DNA of 64,000 nt from Congregicoccus sp964517665 (GTDB taxonomy: Bacteria > Verrucomicrobiota > Verrucomicrobiia > Opitutales > Opitutaceae), in assembly GCA_964517665.1 (NCBI GenBank), contig CAZFCY010000004.1, positions 1 through 64,000 on the forward strand. Reading direction: 5' to 3'. Every line of letters begins with the position of its first letter. Positions within the stretch are counted from its first letter, which is position 1. This document shows, one piece after another, positions 8,339 to 17,677 of the stretch. A program made the position numbers and the translations under genes. Below the pieces are notes generated by a model. That model was not told the DNA's origin and searched no databases. It saw nothing but the letters and a program-made list of their open reading frames with translations.

Positions 8339-9936
8339 GGATCCAGAAGCATGCGGCGCACCGCCCGCAGGGGTCCCGTAACGCGCCAGGAGAGGCTGGC
8401 GGTCATGCGTTGAATTTTGTCGCTCTGTCGCTGTAGTTGATCCGTCATTGCCTTAATCTGCGCTTCAAGGGCGAGACACTCTTCAACGGAATGTTTTCCC
8501 GCCTCCAGGCATTGGTAGAGCTGGGCTTGCGCGGCGGCGATCTGTTGTTCCAGTTGATCGGTCTGTGCGCGATAACGGGCTGTTGCGGTGTCGAAGCGTT
8601 CGCGTAGTTCGGCTTTGTCCGCTCGGATGCGCTCCGCCAGAAGTTTCTCCTGCGCGTTTGATTCGGCCAGTTTATTCTCAAGGGACTTGAGCATCTCCAG
8701 GCGCTGTGAAGCCAGTTGCGATCGCGCCTCTGAGAGATTGAGAAAATGCTGGGCTTGTTTGCGCATGTGTTCGCGCTCCTTTTCCAGGTCGCGCGCCCAC
8801 GCTGTGCGCTCCTCCAGAAGAAGCGTTTGTTGTTCACTACGGGCCATCGACGCAGCTAGCGCGTTCCGGAGTTTTTGAGCTTCGAGCTGCATGTCGCACA
8901 GCTCCTTCCTTTGGTCCGCGAAGGCCTCCAGCGACGGGCGCTTGTCGAGTTGCTGCCGCGCTTCGCGAAGTTCGGCCTCGGATTGAGCGAGTTGGCCGGA
9001 AATGTGCGATATGGTGCGACGCTGGTCCGTCAGGGCGTCGTGAGCGTCCCGCCGCGCCTGTTCCAAGTCTTGAATCTTCTGGGGGGCTGTCTCGAGTTGC
9101 TCTTTCAGATCCTGGATGACATTCGCGCGAGCCGCGGAAGTGTTTTCTATCTCAAGCAGCGCAGCTCTTATATTATATCCCTGCTCCCACCAGTCCCAGA
9201 TGTATGCGCTGGTGCCCGGATCTTCGAATACGCCAACGGGCAGGCTGCGGATGGGCTGGTTTGAGCAAACTGCCAGCGAATACACACCCTTGATCACGCC
9301 CGGCTCGAAACGGGGATCGTCCGGATCGGAGATGAAGCTGCCTGGCGTCGCATGCGCATCCGTGTCGAATGCGAAATAGGAGCCTGCGACCAGGCGCTGC
9401 CGTCCGATGGCGACATGGGGGAAGTTTTCCCTTAGAAGACCTGCGAACTCGTGATGGGTGAGCTCGTGAACGTGAAACATGTTGCGGGGCCGCCCGGATG
9501 CGCCGTAAACAAGCCTGTCCGGGCTCGATATGATCAACATGCCATCCGGCTTCAGGATGCGCCTGCACTCTTGAAGGAAGCCTTGCGGGGATTCGATATG
9601 CTCGATGGTTTCAAACGATACGACAACCTCGATGGACTGATCATCCAATGGCAGCCGGGTGCAATCCGCCACCTCGAAACGCAATCGAGGATGGCCGTAC
9701 TTGCGCCTTGCATGAGCGACGGCGTCGGCGGCATTGTCGAAGCCGATTACGGTTGATGCCTTGGATGCCAAAAGGGCGGAGCCATATCCTTCGCCCGATG
9801 CCACATCCGCAACGGACCGTCCTGCGACCAGCTCCAAGGCGATCGCATACCTATGCAGGTGTTCGAAGTGGATCTGTGTAATGCGATCGTCGTCTGGAAT
9901 GAAACGTTCGCCTGTGAACTGCAGGGGAGTGTCCAT
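8326..9936 (-). CDS. Methyltransferase fused to long coiled coil (WbdD-like layout)
   Basis: The protein has 536 residues from the ATG at 9936 (MDTPLQFTGERFIPD, a common start for this family). A class I methyltransferase occupies about 20-240, with motif I VADVASGEGYG near 42-52 and VVSFETIEHIESP near 110. From about 250 to 510 the sequence is one heptad-rich coiled coil full of E, Q, R, A and L. It ends in SLSWRVTGPLRAVRRML, a tail often found on glycan-locus enzymes. The gene follows Wzm/Wzt directly. In E. coli O8/O9a the terminal methylase WbdD likewise joins catalysis to a coiled-coil ruler that sets chain length. No kinase domain is seen here. The capping role is inference. Confidence 0.75.
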   Translation of the reverse strand: MDTPLQFTGERFIPDDDRITQIHFEHLHRYAIALELVAGRSVADVASGEGYGSALLASKASTVIGFDNAADAVAHARRKYGHPRLRFEVADCTRLPLDDQSIEVVVSFETIEHIESPQGFLQECRRILKPDGMLIISSPDRLVYGASGRPRNMFHVHELTHHEFAGLLRENFPHVAIGRQRLVAGSYFAFDTDAHATPGSFISDPDDPRFEPGVIKGVYSLAVCSNQPIRSLPVGVFEDPGTSAYIWDWWEQGYNIRAALLEIENTSAARANVIQDLKEQLETAPQKIQDLEQARRDAHDALTDQRRTISHISGQLAQSEAELREARQQLDKRPSLEAFADQRKELCDMQLEAQKLRNALAASMARSEQQTLLLEERTAWARDLEKEREHMRKQAQHFLNLSEARSQLASQRLEMLKSLENKLAESNAQEKLLAERIRADKAELRERFDTATARYRAQTDQLEQQIAAAQAQLYQCLEAGKHSVEECLALEAQIKAMTDQLQRQSDKIQRMTASLSWRVTGPLRAVRRMLLDPWTR

Positions 9937-10084
9937 TATGGATTCGGCGTATTGCGGAGGGTGCCGCGTCGTCCGGGCCCGTTGCTGCCGATGGGAGGAT
10001 GCCCGCTCAGGGGAACGACACTTTCCAGGTTTCTTTGCACGATCTTGTCGGCTCCGAGGTTGCTCCGCGAATAGCGCGGCCAGC

Positions 10085-11488
10085 TCATTTGGCGGATGCC
10101 GCTTCCGCATGTTCGACGGAGAGGGCGATATGCCGCATGGGAAGGGCGATCAATCCCCGGTGCACGTAAGGGTGAAGGGACTCGATCGCCAAGGCTTCGT
10201 GAATCCAATGGTGTTGGATATGTGATTCGAGCGTGCCGGACGCAAGCGCGGGCGCGATCATATAAGTTCCCTTGGGCAGAAGCGGCATATCGAACCTGAA
10301 TATGCCTGTTAAGCGGGCGCCTGCCTTTACTGTGGCCGGGGCGGACCGGGTGGAAAGGAAGGTGTTCTCACCGAACAGCAGTTGTCCAAGACGATCCTTG
10401 AGGTAAAAGCCGATGATGACGTCTGCAATATCAGCATCCGCCTGGGCGTGAATGCGAAGTTCCACGCATTCTCCCCCGCGAATGGTGTGGATGGACTCGT
10501 CCTTCCCTGCGATGTGCAGGGTGGCGCCGACAATCCGGGCCAATCCGGTTCCGTATCCGGGAGCGTTGGGATTGAATTCGTGGAGGTGGTAGTCTGCAGG
10601 AAGGCCGAGTTGGCGCAGATGTGCCGCGCGATCGAGCGCTGGAACTGCGGAGGATCGCGCCACCGAGGGTCGATCCGCGGGCTTTCGCGCGCTCGGGCCG
10701 CCGTCCTGCGGTTGATTGAAGTGGGCTAGATACGCTTCGGAAACAACCTGCGCATCGCCTGACATTTGCAGCCGCCCATCATTGAGCCAGAGCGCTTTGG
10801 AGCAAAGAGCGGTAAGATCCCGCGCGTTGTGGGTTACGAAGAGCACGGTTCCGCGTTCGCGAAAGGAGTTGAGCCAGCGCATGCATTTTTGCACGAAGAA
10901 GACATCACCGACCGCGAGGGCCTCGTCTATGATCAGAAGGTCGGCATCGACATGGGTGACAATTGCAAAGGCTAATCGCATTTGCATGCCACTGGAATAG
11001 GTCTTGACGGGCTGATCCAGAAAATCGCCGATGCCGGCGAAATCAGCAATCTCGTCGAAGCGGTCGCGGGTCTGAGTTCTGGATAGGCCCAGCAGCGAGG
11101 CATTGAGATAGACGTTTTCGCGGCCGGTGAAGTCAGGATTGAAGCCGCTTCCCAATTCCAGAAGGGCAGCGACACGTCCGTTGACTCGAGCTGTTCCGAG
11201 GGTTGGTTGAAGCGTGCCTGCGATGATTTGGAGAAGGGTCGACTTTCCGGAACCGTTTCTTCCGATGATGCCGATCGTTTCCCCGCGTCGCACTTGGAAG
11301 GAAATATCGGTGAGCGCAAAAAAATCCCGGTAGTGCCTTTCCGCCCTTGAATGCATCAGAGCGCGTGTGCCGGGAATAAGCCGGCCCGCAGTCTCGAGCG
11401 CGGGGGCCAAGAGCCTTGAAGAGGGGCGCTTCCAGATGCGATAAGCCTTGGTCAGCTGCTCTATGGATATTGCGATGTCGTTGTCCAC
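10085..11488 (-). CDS. wzt: Polysaccharide ABC exporter ATPase with C-terminal cargo-binding domain
   Basis: The protein has 467 residues from a GTG at 11488, 20 nt after the permease stop. The ATPase has Walker A GRNGSGKS at 76-83, the signature YSSGMQMRLAFA and Walker B LLIIDEALAVGD. Beyond residue ~290 lies a beta-rich C-terminal region (HIAGKDESIHTIRGGECVEL) of the Wzt_C type, which in O8/O9a systems recognises the modified non-reducing end of the glycan. It energises export of lipid-linked polysaccharide across the inner membrane with the neighbouring permease. The frame is open upstream to 11692 but that part overlaps the permease gene. Confidence 0.85.
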   Translation of the reverse strand: MDNDIAISIEQLTKAYRIWKRPSSRLLAPALETAGRLIPGTRALMHSRAERHYRDFFALTDISFQVRRGETIGIIGRNGSGKSTLLQIIAGTLQPTLGTARVNGRVAALLELGSGFNPDFTGRENVYLNASLLGLSRTQTRDRFDEIADFAGIGDFLDQPVKTYSSGMQMRLAFAIVTHVDADLLIIDEALAVGDVFFVQKCMRWLNSFRERGTVLFVTHNARDLTALCSKALWLNDGRLQMSGDAQVVSEAYLAHFNQPQDGGPSARKPADRPSVARSSAVPALDRAAHLRQLGLPADYHLHEFNPNAPGYGTGLARIVGATLHIAGKDESIHTIRGGECVELRIHAQADADIADVIIGFYLKDRLGQLLFGENTFLSTRSAPATVKAGARLTGIFRFDMPLLPKGTYMIAPALASGTLESHIQHHWIHEALAIESLHPYVHRGLIALPMRHIALSVEHAEAASAK

Positions 11489-11508
11489 GGTGGAGATGCG
11501 ACACCACA

Positions 11509-12435
11509 CTAGATGACGTCTGCAAACGCATTCTTGAGCCTCGCGAAACAGGCGAACCCGGCAAAGAATGTGACAGCGGAAATGGATGTCATCGATACCC
11601 AGCTTTCCATGGGAGGGAGACGGTTCCAGAGGACGAGGTCTCGGGAAATGTCGACAGCATGCAAAAGTGGATTGAATCGGAGGATCGCCCATGCCACGCC
11701 TTCGATTTTTGTCACCGGGTAGAAGATGGCGCTTGCAAACATGAGTCCCGTTGCGAGAGCGCCAACGATCTGGCCGATGTCGCGGAAAAAGACTCCCAAG
11801 GCCGATATCAGGAAAGCAAGTCCCAGCGAGAGGGCGACAATCGACGCAATCACCAGGGGAAGAAGAAGCATGGTCGTGTGAAGTCCCCGTCCAGCGGCAA
11901 GCGCTCCGATCATCACGAGCATGAGTGAGATCGTCATATGCACGACCGCGGCGCAGACGCAGGAGGCCGGCAGCACCTCGAGCGGGAAAACGACCTTCTT
12001 GACGAAGTTCGGCTGGGTGGCGATCAGCGCTGGAGCGGCCATGATCGATTCAGCCACGACATGGAATAGAGTCAGGCCAATGAATATGCCCAAGCCGTAA
12101 TCCCATTTGGATTCGCTTTCAACAACACCGAACTTTCCTCCGAAGATGTACCCAAAGACGCCGACATAGAGCGTTAACATGAGCAATGGATTGAGCACCG
12201 ACCATGCAAGTCCGAGCATGCTGCCCTTATGGCGCATTTCGACGCTCCGCACGGTAAACTGCCAGAGCAGTTCCCTGTGTCGCCAAAGCGTGCCTATTGA
12301 GGTGATCGGATTAGGGAGAGAGGCGGATCGACGCTGTGCAATTGGCTCCGGATGGGATGTTGGATGAGTCGCGATGTTTTCGACTGTCCCGGGTTTCGGC
12401 AGGTGGTCCGCCGGAAAACGTGAACGGTGGGTCAT
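11509..12435 (-). CDS. wzm: Polysaccharide ABC exporter permease
   Basis: The protein has 308 residues and is of the ABC-2 type. A cytoplasmic N-terminus leads to RELLWQFTVRSVEMRHKGS and LGLAWSVLNPLLMLTLYVGV near 70-100, the hallmark of O-antigen/teichoic-acid exporters. About six transmembrane helices follow. It forms the channel through which the Wzt-bound glycan leaves the cytoplasm. The ATG at 12435 was preferred over a TTG at 12477. It lies 45 nt after the gmd stop and 20 nt before wzt, so the three genes form one transcription unit. Confidence 0.85.
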   Translation of the reverse strand: MTHRSRFPADHLPKPGTVENIATHPTSHPEPIAQRRSASLPNPITSIGTLWRHRELLWQFTVRSVEMRHKGSMLGLAWSVLNPLLMLTLYVGVFGYIFGGKFGVVESESKWDYGLGIFIGLTLFHVVAESIMAAPALIATQPNFVKKVVFPLEVLPASCVCAAVVHMTISLMLVMIGALAAGRGLHTTMLLLPLVIASIVALSLGLAFLISALGVFFRDIGQIVGALATGLMFASAIFYPVTKIEGVAWAILRFNPLLHAVDISRDLVLWNRLPPMESWVSMTSISAVTFFAGFACFARLKNAFADVI

Positions 12436-12480
12436 GGGTCTTTGAGCAGTCTTCAGTCGTTGCGCTGAAAGCTGCAAATT

Positions 12481-13461
12481 TCATTTCGAAGTCTTGGTTA
12501 GTTCGCCTTCCACCAGCCGTCCGATCATTTCCTCGAACGGCACCGAGTTTTCCCAGCCCAGAAGCCGTTTGGCTTTCGTTGGGTTTCCGCAGGGCGCCAT
12601 CGGTTCGACGGAGGTGACGAGGTTGGCATCGTATTTCACGTAGTCGCGCCAGTTCAGATCCACGGCTGCGAAGGCGTTGGCGACGAGATCCTCGACGGAG
12701 TTGAGCTTGCCCGTGGCGAGGACGAAGTCGTCCACCGGGTCGTTTTGCAGCATCATCCACATGCCCGCGGCGTAGTCGGGCGCCCAGCCCCAGTCGCGGC
12801 GGCCGCTCAGGCTGCCGAGCACGAGTTCGGATTGGAGGCCCTTTTTGATCCGCGCGACGGCGCGGGCGATTTTCATCGTGACGAAGTTCGAACTCCGCCG
12901 CGGGGATTCGTGATTGTAGAGGATCGCGGAGCAGGTGGGGAGCTGGTAGGCGATGCGATAGATCCGCGCCATCTGCTGCGAGAAGGCCTTGGCCGCGCCG
13001 TAGGGGGTGGTGGGGTTTACGGGGGTCATTTCATCCTGCGGCGAGTGCGGAGGAGAGCCGAAAACCTCGCTGCTCGAGGCGTAGAGGAATTTCGGCGGCT
13101 CGGCGAAGTCGCGGATGATCTCGAGGAGGCGAAGGGTGGCCATGCCGATGCTGTCCACTGTGGCTTCGGGAAGTTCCAGGCTCAGGCGCGGGCTGGATTG
13201 CCCGGCGAGGTGGTAGAACTCGTGCGGCCTGGCCTTGGCGATGATCCGCCGCAGGTGGGTGGCGTCTTCAAAGGAGCCGTTGTGGAGGAAGAGCCGTTTT
13301 CCCGCGATGGCGGGGTTGTTGACCAGGGCCGCGATGTTGCTCGATCCGAGCGAGTCGGGGCGGTGGACCAGGCCGTGCACCTCGTAGTCGCGCTCCAGGA
13401 GCAGTTCACAAAGATAGGAACCGTCCTGGCCGGTGATTCCTGTGATGAATGCGCGTGGCAT
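12481..13461 (-). CDS. gmd: GDP-mannose 4,6-dehydratase
   Basis: The protein has 326 residues and is an extended short-chain dehydrogenase. It has the NAD(P) motif (FITGITGQDGSYL at 5-17), the family catalytic serine stretch (YASSSEVFGSP), the YxxxK pair (PYGAAKAF) and the GDP-mannose loop (NHESPRRSSNFVTMKI). It converts GDP-mannose to GDP-4-keto-6-deoxymannose, the precursor of GDP-fucose, GDP-rhamnose or perosamine, in the cytoplasm. It is the first gene of the leftward glycan locus and suggests the exported polymer contains a GDP-derived deoxy sugar. The start at 13461 removes an Arg-rich, non-family N-terminal extension. Confidence 0.9.
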   Translation of the reverse strand: MPRAFITGITGQDGSYLCELLLERDYEVHGLVHRPDSLGSSNIAALVNNPAIAGKRLFLHNGSFEDATHLRRIIAKARPHEFYHLAGQSSPRLSLELPEATVDSIGMATLRLLEIIRDFAEPPKFLYASSSEVFGSPPHSPQDEMTPVNPTTPYGAAKAFSQQMARIYRIAYQLPTCSAILYNHESPRRSSNFVTMKIARAVARIKKGLQSELVLGSLSGRRDWGWAPDYAAGMWMMLQNDPVDDFVLATGKLNSVEDLVANAFAAVDLNWRDYVKYDANLVTSVEPMAPCGNPTKAKRLLGWENSVPFEEMIGRLVEGELTKTSK

Positions 13462-13671
13462 GGGACTGTTACGCAGGCATCGCGGACAGTCGCCAAGTGA
13501 AAACTGCCGGGACGCCGGCCGCGCGATGATTTCTCCGGGGCCGGCGCGTTTGCCGCTTCGCGCATGTTCCGTCTCGCGGCCGGGAGTTTGGTCTTGCCAT
13601 GCGTTTGACGGCACACGGTCTTTCGCTCTCATGGAACCGTCCGGCAAGTCGTGCAGTCACGAGGAACTCAA
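13462..13671. promoter_or_regulatory. Divergent intergenic region between gmd and the tolC-like gene
   Basis: The two operons point away from each other here, so promoters for both must lie in these 210 nt. No clear -35/-10 pair can be assigned by eye. The GAGG at 13661-13664, seven bases before the GTG at 13672, is the ribosome-binding site that decides the start of the tolC-like gene. Confidence 0.45.
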
Positions 13672-15078
13672 GTGGTTTTGACGCTCGAGAAGAAGCTCGT
13701 CGGGAAGCGCGTGTTTTGGGGAACTGTTCTGAGTCTGTTCGCTCTCGTGTCACCGGCGCACGGGGAGGACGCGCGAGATGAATCGCTGCCGATGGCGGAG
13801 GTGTTGTTTCCGCAATTGGAATCGGTGTTGAGCGCGGCGATGAGCGAGTCGCCGCGCATGGTGCAGAGCAATCTCGCGCGGCTCGAGCGGCTCGAAACTG
13901 CGCTGGCGACTCGCTCGAACATGTTTCCCAGTGTGGGAGGCATGTTGCAGTTCAATTTCCAGGAGGACAGAACCGCGAACCGGCCCGAGGCGGTTTCCAC
14001 CGAGAAGCTCTACTACAGTTTGCAGGCCGTGCAGCCGCTCTTCCATTGGGGGACGCTTCAGGCCCGAACCCGGATCGACAGGATCACCGCGGAGGTGACC
14101 GGGAACAACATGGCCGAGGCGTACCGGTTGCTCGCGCTCGAGATCCGCCGCGATTTTCTCCAACTCGTCATTCTGAAGCAATCGGCCGACAATGCGCGCT
14201 TCGACCGCGATCGGGCGCGGCAGCAGGTCGGCGAGGCACAGGCAAAGATCGAATCCGGCGAGAGCCCTGCCTCCCTGGCGGAGCCCACGCGGAATGCCCT
14301 GGATGTGGCGGAACTCTCGCTCGAGCGCAGCGAATACGCCTTGCGATCGGCCGTGCAGCGTTTCCAGCGGCTGACCGGGCAGGACGATTTCCGCGAAGAG
14401 ATGATTCCCGACGGGATACCGCGGATCGGAGGCGCGGGCGCCGGCGTGGCGAGGTCGCTCCGGATGAACTATGTCGAGAAAGGCGAGGTGGAGAGTTCGA
14501 TCCGTTTCATCAATTCGCAGCTTCAGATCGCGATGCAGAAACGGAGGGAGCACATCTTCAGGATGGCCTTGCGTCCCAGAGTCGATCTGGTGGCCGGCAC
14601 CACCCAGGACGAGCGAAGCTATACCCTGGATGTTTCCAGCAAGGATAGCATCGCCTCGCTTTTCATCGGGATGCGGGTGACGTGGAACATCTTCGACAGC
14701 TTCGGGGCGCGCCACCAGTTGCGGTCGGCGATGTATCGCACGCGACAACTCGAGCTGCAGGCGAAGGATCTTCGCGAGGATCTGATCACGGCGTTGGAGA
14801 ATGCGGAGACGGAACTCGGATTCGCGCAGCGCTCGCTCGGGTTTTCCGAGCGCAGCCACGGGTTGACGGTGCGGGGCGTGGCCAGTGCCGAGTCGCTCGT
14901 GGTCAGCGGGCGGGGATCGCCTGCCGATGTCGATGCCGCGAAGAGCCGGGAGCGGGTCGCCCGGATCGCGGTGTTCCAGGCGCGCGCCGCCTATCTCAGC
15001 GCGGCGGCCAATCTTCTTTCGCTGGTGAATCGGGATCCGTTCGCCAATTCGGCCGCCGACAAGATCATGAACCCATAG
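13672..15078 (+). CDS. TolC-family outer-membrane efflux protein
   Basis: The protein has 468 residues from a GTG with a GAGG ribosome-binding site; a GTG 21 nt upstream is also in frame. A signal peptide (about residues 8-30, ending near SPAHGE) precedes two related halves rich in long helices. Examples are ALEIRRDFLQLVILKQSADNA near 160 and EDLITALENAETELGFAQRS near 375, the outer-membrane-factor pattern that trimerises into a channel-tunnel. It leads a four-gene set with a HlyD-type adaptor, an FtsX-type permease and an ATPase, so it is the exit duct of a tripartite exporter. Confidence 0.8.
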   Translation: MVLTLEKKLVGKRVFWGTVLSLFALVSPAHGEDARDESLPMAEVLFPQLESVLSAAMSESPRMVQSNLARLERLETALATRSNMFPSVGGMLQFNFQEDRTANRPEAVSTEKLYYSLQAVQPLFHWGTLQARTRIDRITAEVTGNNMAEAYRLLALEIRRDFLQLVILKQSADNARFDRDRARQQVGEAQAKIESGESPASLAEPTRNALDVAELSLERSEYALRSAVQRFQRLTGQDDFREEMIPDGIPRIGGAGAGVARSLRMNYVEKGEVESSIRFINSQLQIAMQKRREHIFRMALRPRVDLVAGTTQDERSYTLDVSSKDSIASLFIGMRVTWNIFDSFGARHQLRSAMYRTRQLELQAKDLREDLITALENAETELGFAQRSLGFSERSHGLTVRGVASAESLVVSGRGSPADVDAAKSRERVARIAVFQARAAYLSAAANLLSLVNRDPFANSAADKIMNP

Positions 15079-15081
15079 CCC

Positions 15082-16212
15082 ATGGTTGCGCGCATCTTTC
15101 TTCGTTGCATCCTTCCGGTCGCGCTCGTCGTCACCGGATACTTCGTCGTTCGGATTCTGTTTCAACAGACCGCCATCGTCGTTCCGGTCGTCCGCGAGGA
15201 CGCGTCCAATCTGGCGCCCGGGACCGTGACCGTTTACTCCGAACGCTCGGCTGAGGTGCAATCCGATGTCTCGGGGCGCGTCGTGGTGAGCAGGCTCAAG
15301 CTCGCCACTCCGGTGAAGGCGGGGGATGTGCTCGCGCAGCTCGACACCAGCGCGGTGCAGATCCAGATCGAGAAGGACGAGAACGAGATCAAAGTGGCGA
15401 AACAGAAGCTCGAGATTGGGAACCCGGCGGTGCTGGTTCAGTTGCAGAACGCGCGCGACGATCTGGCGCTTCAGGAGGAGCAACTCGCGCGCGGGACGGT
15501 GGGGCGGCTGGTCGTCGAGCGCTCGCGCCGGGGAGTCGAGCAGCTCGAGCAGCAGATCGCCTTGGACAAGGTCAATCTCGAGCAGCAGGTGTTCAACCTC
15601 GAGACCCAGCTCGCGCTGAACAAGCGGACACTCGGCTTGATGACGATCACCTCTCCCATCGATGGCGTCGTGGCCGAGGTGATCTCGCGCGTGGGCGACC
15701 TCGTGAATCCGGGAAACATCATCGCTCGGGTGACTTCCGATGCCCGCATCGTCGAGGCGAAGGTGAGCGAGGAGAATTTTGCCGGGGTGAAGATCGGGCA
15801 GAAGGCCACGGTGCGCTTCACGCAGTATGGAAACGCGTTGTTCGACGCCACGGTCGCGAGGATCCTCCCCGAGGCCGATCCGCTGACCCAGCGCTACCGC
15901 GTGCACCTCGATGTCGGGATCGAAGGCGAGAAACTCGTGCCGGGCATCACGGGCGAGGCGAGCATCCTGCTCGACCTGCACGAGGACGCGCTGGTGATTC
16001 CGCGCGCGGCGCTCATGGCGGACTGGGTTTTCGTGGTCGAGGATGGCGTCGTCGTTCGCCGCCAGGTGAAGCCGGGGTTCACCGGATTGGACGTCGTCGA
16101 GATTCTCGAGGGCCTTTCCGAGGGCGACCTCGTGATCGTGGCGGATCTCGATCGCTTTCGCGATGGCGACCGCGTGCGCACGAGGTCATGGACGGAGGAG
16201 GACGCGCGCTGA
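15082..16212 (+). CDS. HlyD/MacA-type periplasmic adaptor subunit
   Basis: The protein has 376 residues. An N-terminal anchor (about 7-24) is followed by the first half of a lipoyl domain (SGRVVVSRLKLATPVKAGDV near 57-76). A coiled-coil hairpin (about 85-180) is followed by the second lipoyl half (LMTITSPIDGVVAEVISRVGD) and beta-barrel domains. This is the membrane-fusion protein that bridges the inner-membrane permease and the TolC-like channel. It begins 3 nt after the upstream stop. The last residues (RTRSWTEEDAR) are hydrophilic and end just before a repeat array. Confidence 0.8.
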   Translation: MVARIFLRCILPVALVVTGYFVVRILFQQTAIVVPVVREDASNLAPGTVTVYSERSAEVQSDVSGRVVVSRLKLATPVKAGDVLAQLDTSAVQIQIEKDENEIKVAKQKLEIGNPAVLVQLQNARDDLALQEEQLARGTVGRLVVERSRRGVEQLEQQIALDKVNLEQQVFNLETQLALNKRTLGLMTITSPIDGVVAEVISRVGDLVNPGNIIARVTSDARIVEAKVSEENFAGVKIGQKATVRFTQYGNALFDATVARILPEADPLTQRYRVHLDVGIEGEKLVPGITGEASILLDLHEDALVIPRAALMADWVFVVEDGVVVRRQVKPGFTGLDVVEILEGLSEGDLVIVADLDRFRDGDRVRTRSWTEEDAR

Positions 16213-16403
16213 GACGCGCGTGGTCGAAATGTCTGAAGGTCGAATGTCGAAGGTCGGAATAGCGCGGGAGAGATTGCCAATGGCGCGTTTTCCACGAGAA
16301 ATGCGAAGCGGCGCGAAAGAGTCGTTCTTCGACTTTGGACTTGAGACTTTGGACCTTCGACCGCGCCGCCGCCGCTTACTTTGGACCTTCGACTCCCTTC
16401 CGG
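16213..16403. repeat. Inverted short-unit repeat array (GTCGAAGGTC-type words)
   Basis: The spacer holds several GTCGAAGGTC/GTCGAAATGTC-like words on the plus strand at about 16223-16258. The reverse-complement words (TTTGGACCTTCGAC and variants) lie at about 16326-16393. The two sets face each other and could fold into a long imperfect hairpin. The same words recur at 37269-37305. No gene was seen here. Confidence 0.55.
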
Positions 16404-17657
16404 ATGTCTCCTAATCTCCGGATCGCCCTTCGCTTTCTTTTTGCCCGCAAGCGCTCGATGTTGATGAGCCTGACGGGGATCGTCTTCGGCGTCGGTTTCT
16501 TCATCGTCACGCAGGCGCAGACGAGCGGGTTCGAGGAGTTCTTCATCCGGACCATCCTCGGCACCGAGGGCGCGATCCGGGTGGAGGACAAGTTTCAGGA
16601 CACGTTGCGCGCGATCGGCGCGGGCGGGGCCGGTTCCTCGTCCCGATTCCAGGTCTCGGATCGCGACAGCCGCCGCTATGTCGAGGGCGTCGAATACCCG
16701 CAGCTCGTGCGGGAGGCGCTGGGGCAGTTTCCGAACGTGGCGGCAGTGTCGGAGATCGTGAGCGGCTCCGTGCTTGCGGAGAGTCCGTTGCGCAACGCCC
16801 AGGCGCAGATCCTCGGGATCAATCTCGGCGACCATCTTCAGGTGTCGGACCTCGCGAGCCAGATCATCCTGGGGGACGCGAACCGGTTTCGCGCGGACCT
16901 CATCGGGGCGTTGATCGGCGTGAATCTCGCGGAGCGTTTGCAGGTGTCGGTGGGGGACACGATAACGCTTTCGAACATGGCCGGCGGCAATCGGCGTTTT
17001 CGCATCGACGGGGTGTTCCGGACGGGCAGTCGCGACATCGACAAGATCCGGCTCTATGTGCACATGAGCGAGGCGCGGTCGCTGTTGAAGCGGCCGTTTG
17101 GCGCGTCCTATTTGCAGGTCCACCTCTTCGATCGCGATCGCGCGCCGATGGACGCGTTGCGGATGGAAGACGTCCTGCAGCACTCCGTCACGAGCTGGCA
17201 GGAGCGCGAGGAGGTCTGGCTCGATGTTTTCACCGCGTTGCAGGTCTCGTCGGCCATCACGGTTTCCACGATCATCCTCATCTCCGGCCTCGGGATGTTC
17301 AACACGCTCGCCATGATGGTGATGGAGAAAACGCGCGAGATTTCGATCCTGCGCTCGATGGGCTACACGCGCAAAGACATCAGCCGGATCTTCGTCTGGC
17401 TGGGCGTGATCGTGCTCGCGATGGGCACGGTGACAGGCTGGCTCGTGGGCGCGGGCCTCACGTATGGCGTGTCGCGCCTGCCGATCCGCATTCGCGGCAT
17501 TTTCAGCACCGACCATTTCGTTGTGAATCCGTTGCCCTCGCATTACGTCATCGCGGCGATCACGGCCGCGATCATCGTCATGATCGCCAGCCTCATCCCC
17601 GCGCGGCGCGCGGCGCGGCTCGAGCCGGGCGACGTCATCCGGGGGACGGCGACATGA
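16404..17657 (+). CDS. FtsX/MacB-type ABC transporter permease
   Basis: The protein has 417 residues. One helix (about 20-38) precedes a large periplasmic MacB_PCD-like domain (about 45-270), and three helices follow at the C-terminus (about 290-410). This is the topology of the MacB/LolC/FtsX permease superfamily. The C-terminal FtsX motif (EKTREISILRSMGYTRKDISRIF near 310-335) is the contact with the ATPase. Here the ATPase is a separate gene, unlike fused MacB. With the adaptor and TolC-like genes it should extrude a periplasmic substrate or small molecule. The ATG at 16404 was chosen because the open frame upstream is repeat DNA. Confidence 0.82.
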   Translation: MSPNLRIALRFLFARKRSMLMSLTGIVFGVGFFIVTQAQTSGFEEFFIRTILGTEGAIRVEDKFQDTLRAIGAGGAGSSSRFQVSDRDSRRYVEGVEYPQLVREALGQFPNVAAVSEIVSGSVLAESPLRNAQAQILGINLGDHLQVSDLASQIILGDANRFRADLIGALIGVNLAERLQVSVGDTITLSNMAGGNRRFRIDGVFRTGSRDIDKIRLYVHMSEARSLLKRPFGASYLQVHLFDRDRAPMDALRMEDVLQHSVTSWQEREEVWLDVFTALQVSSAITVSTIILISGLGMFNTLAMMVMEKTREISILRSMGYTRKDISRIFVWLGVIVLAMGTVTGWLVGAGLTYGVSRLPIRIRGIFSTDHFVVNPLPSHYVIAAITAAIIVMIASLIPARRAARLEPGDVIRGTAT

Positions 17658-17677
17658 CGAGAAAATATCGCTCTCAG

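Noticed and set aside
13750..15981. A 743-codon open frame antisense to the TolC-like and adaptor genes
   Set aside because: It has no recognisable domains, and the sense strand is clearly coding with signal peptide, coiled coil and lipoyl motifs.
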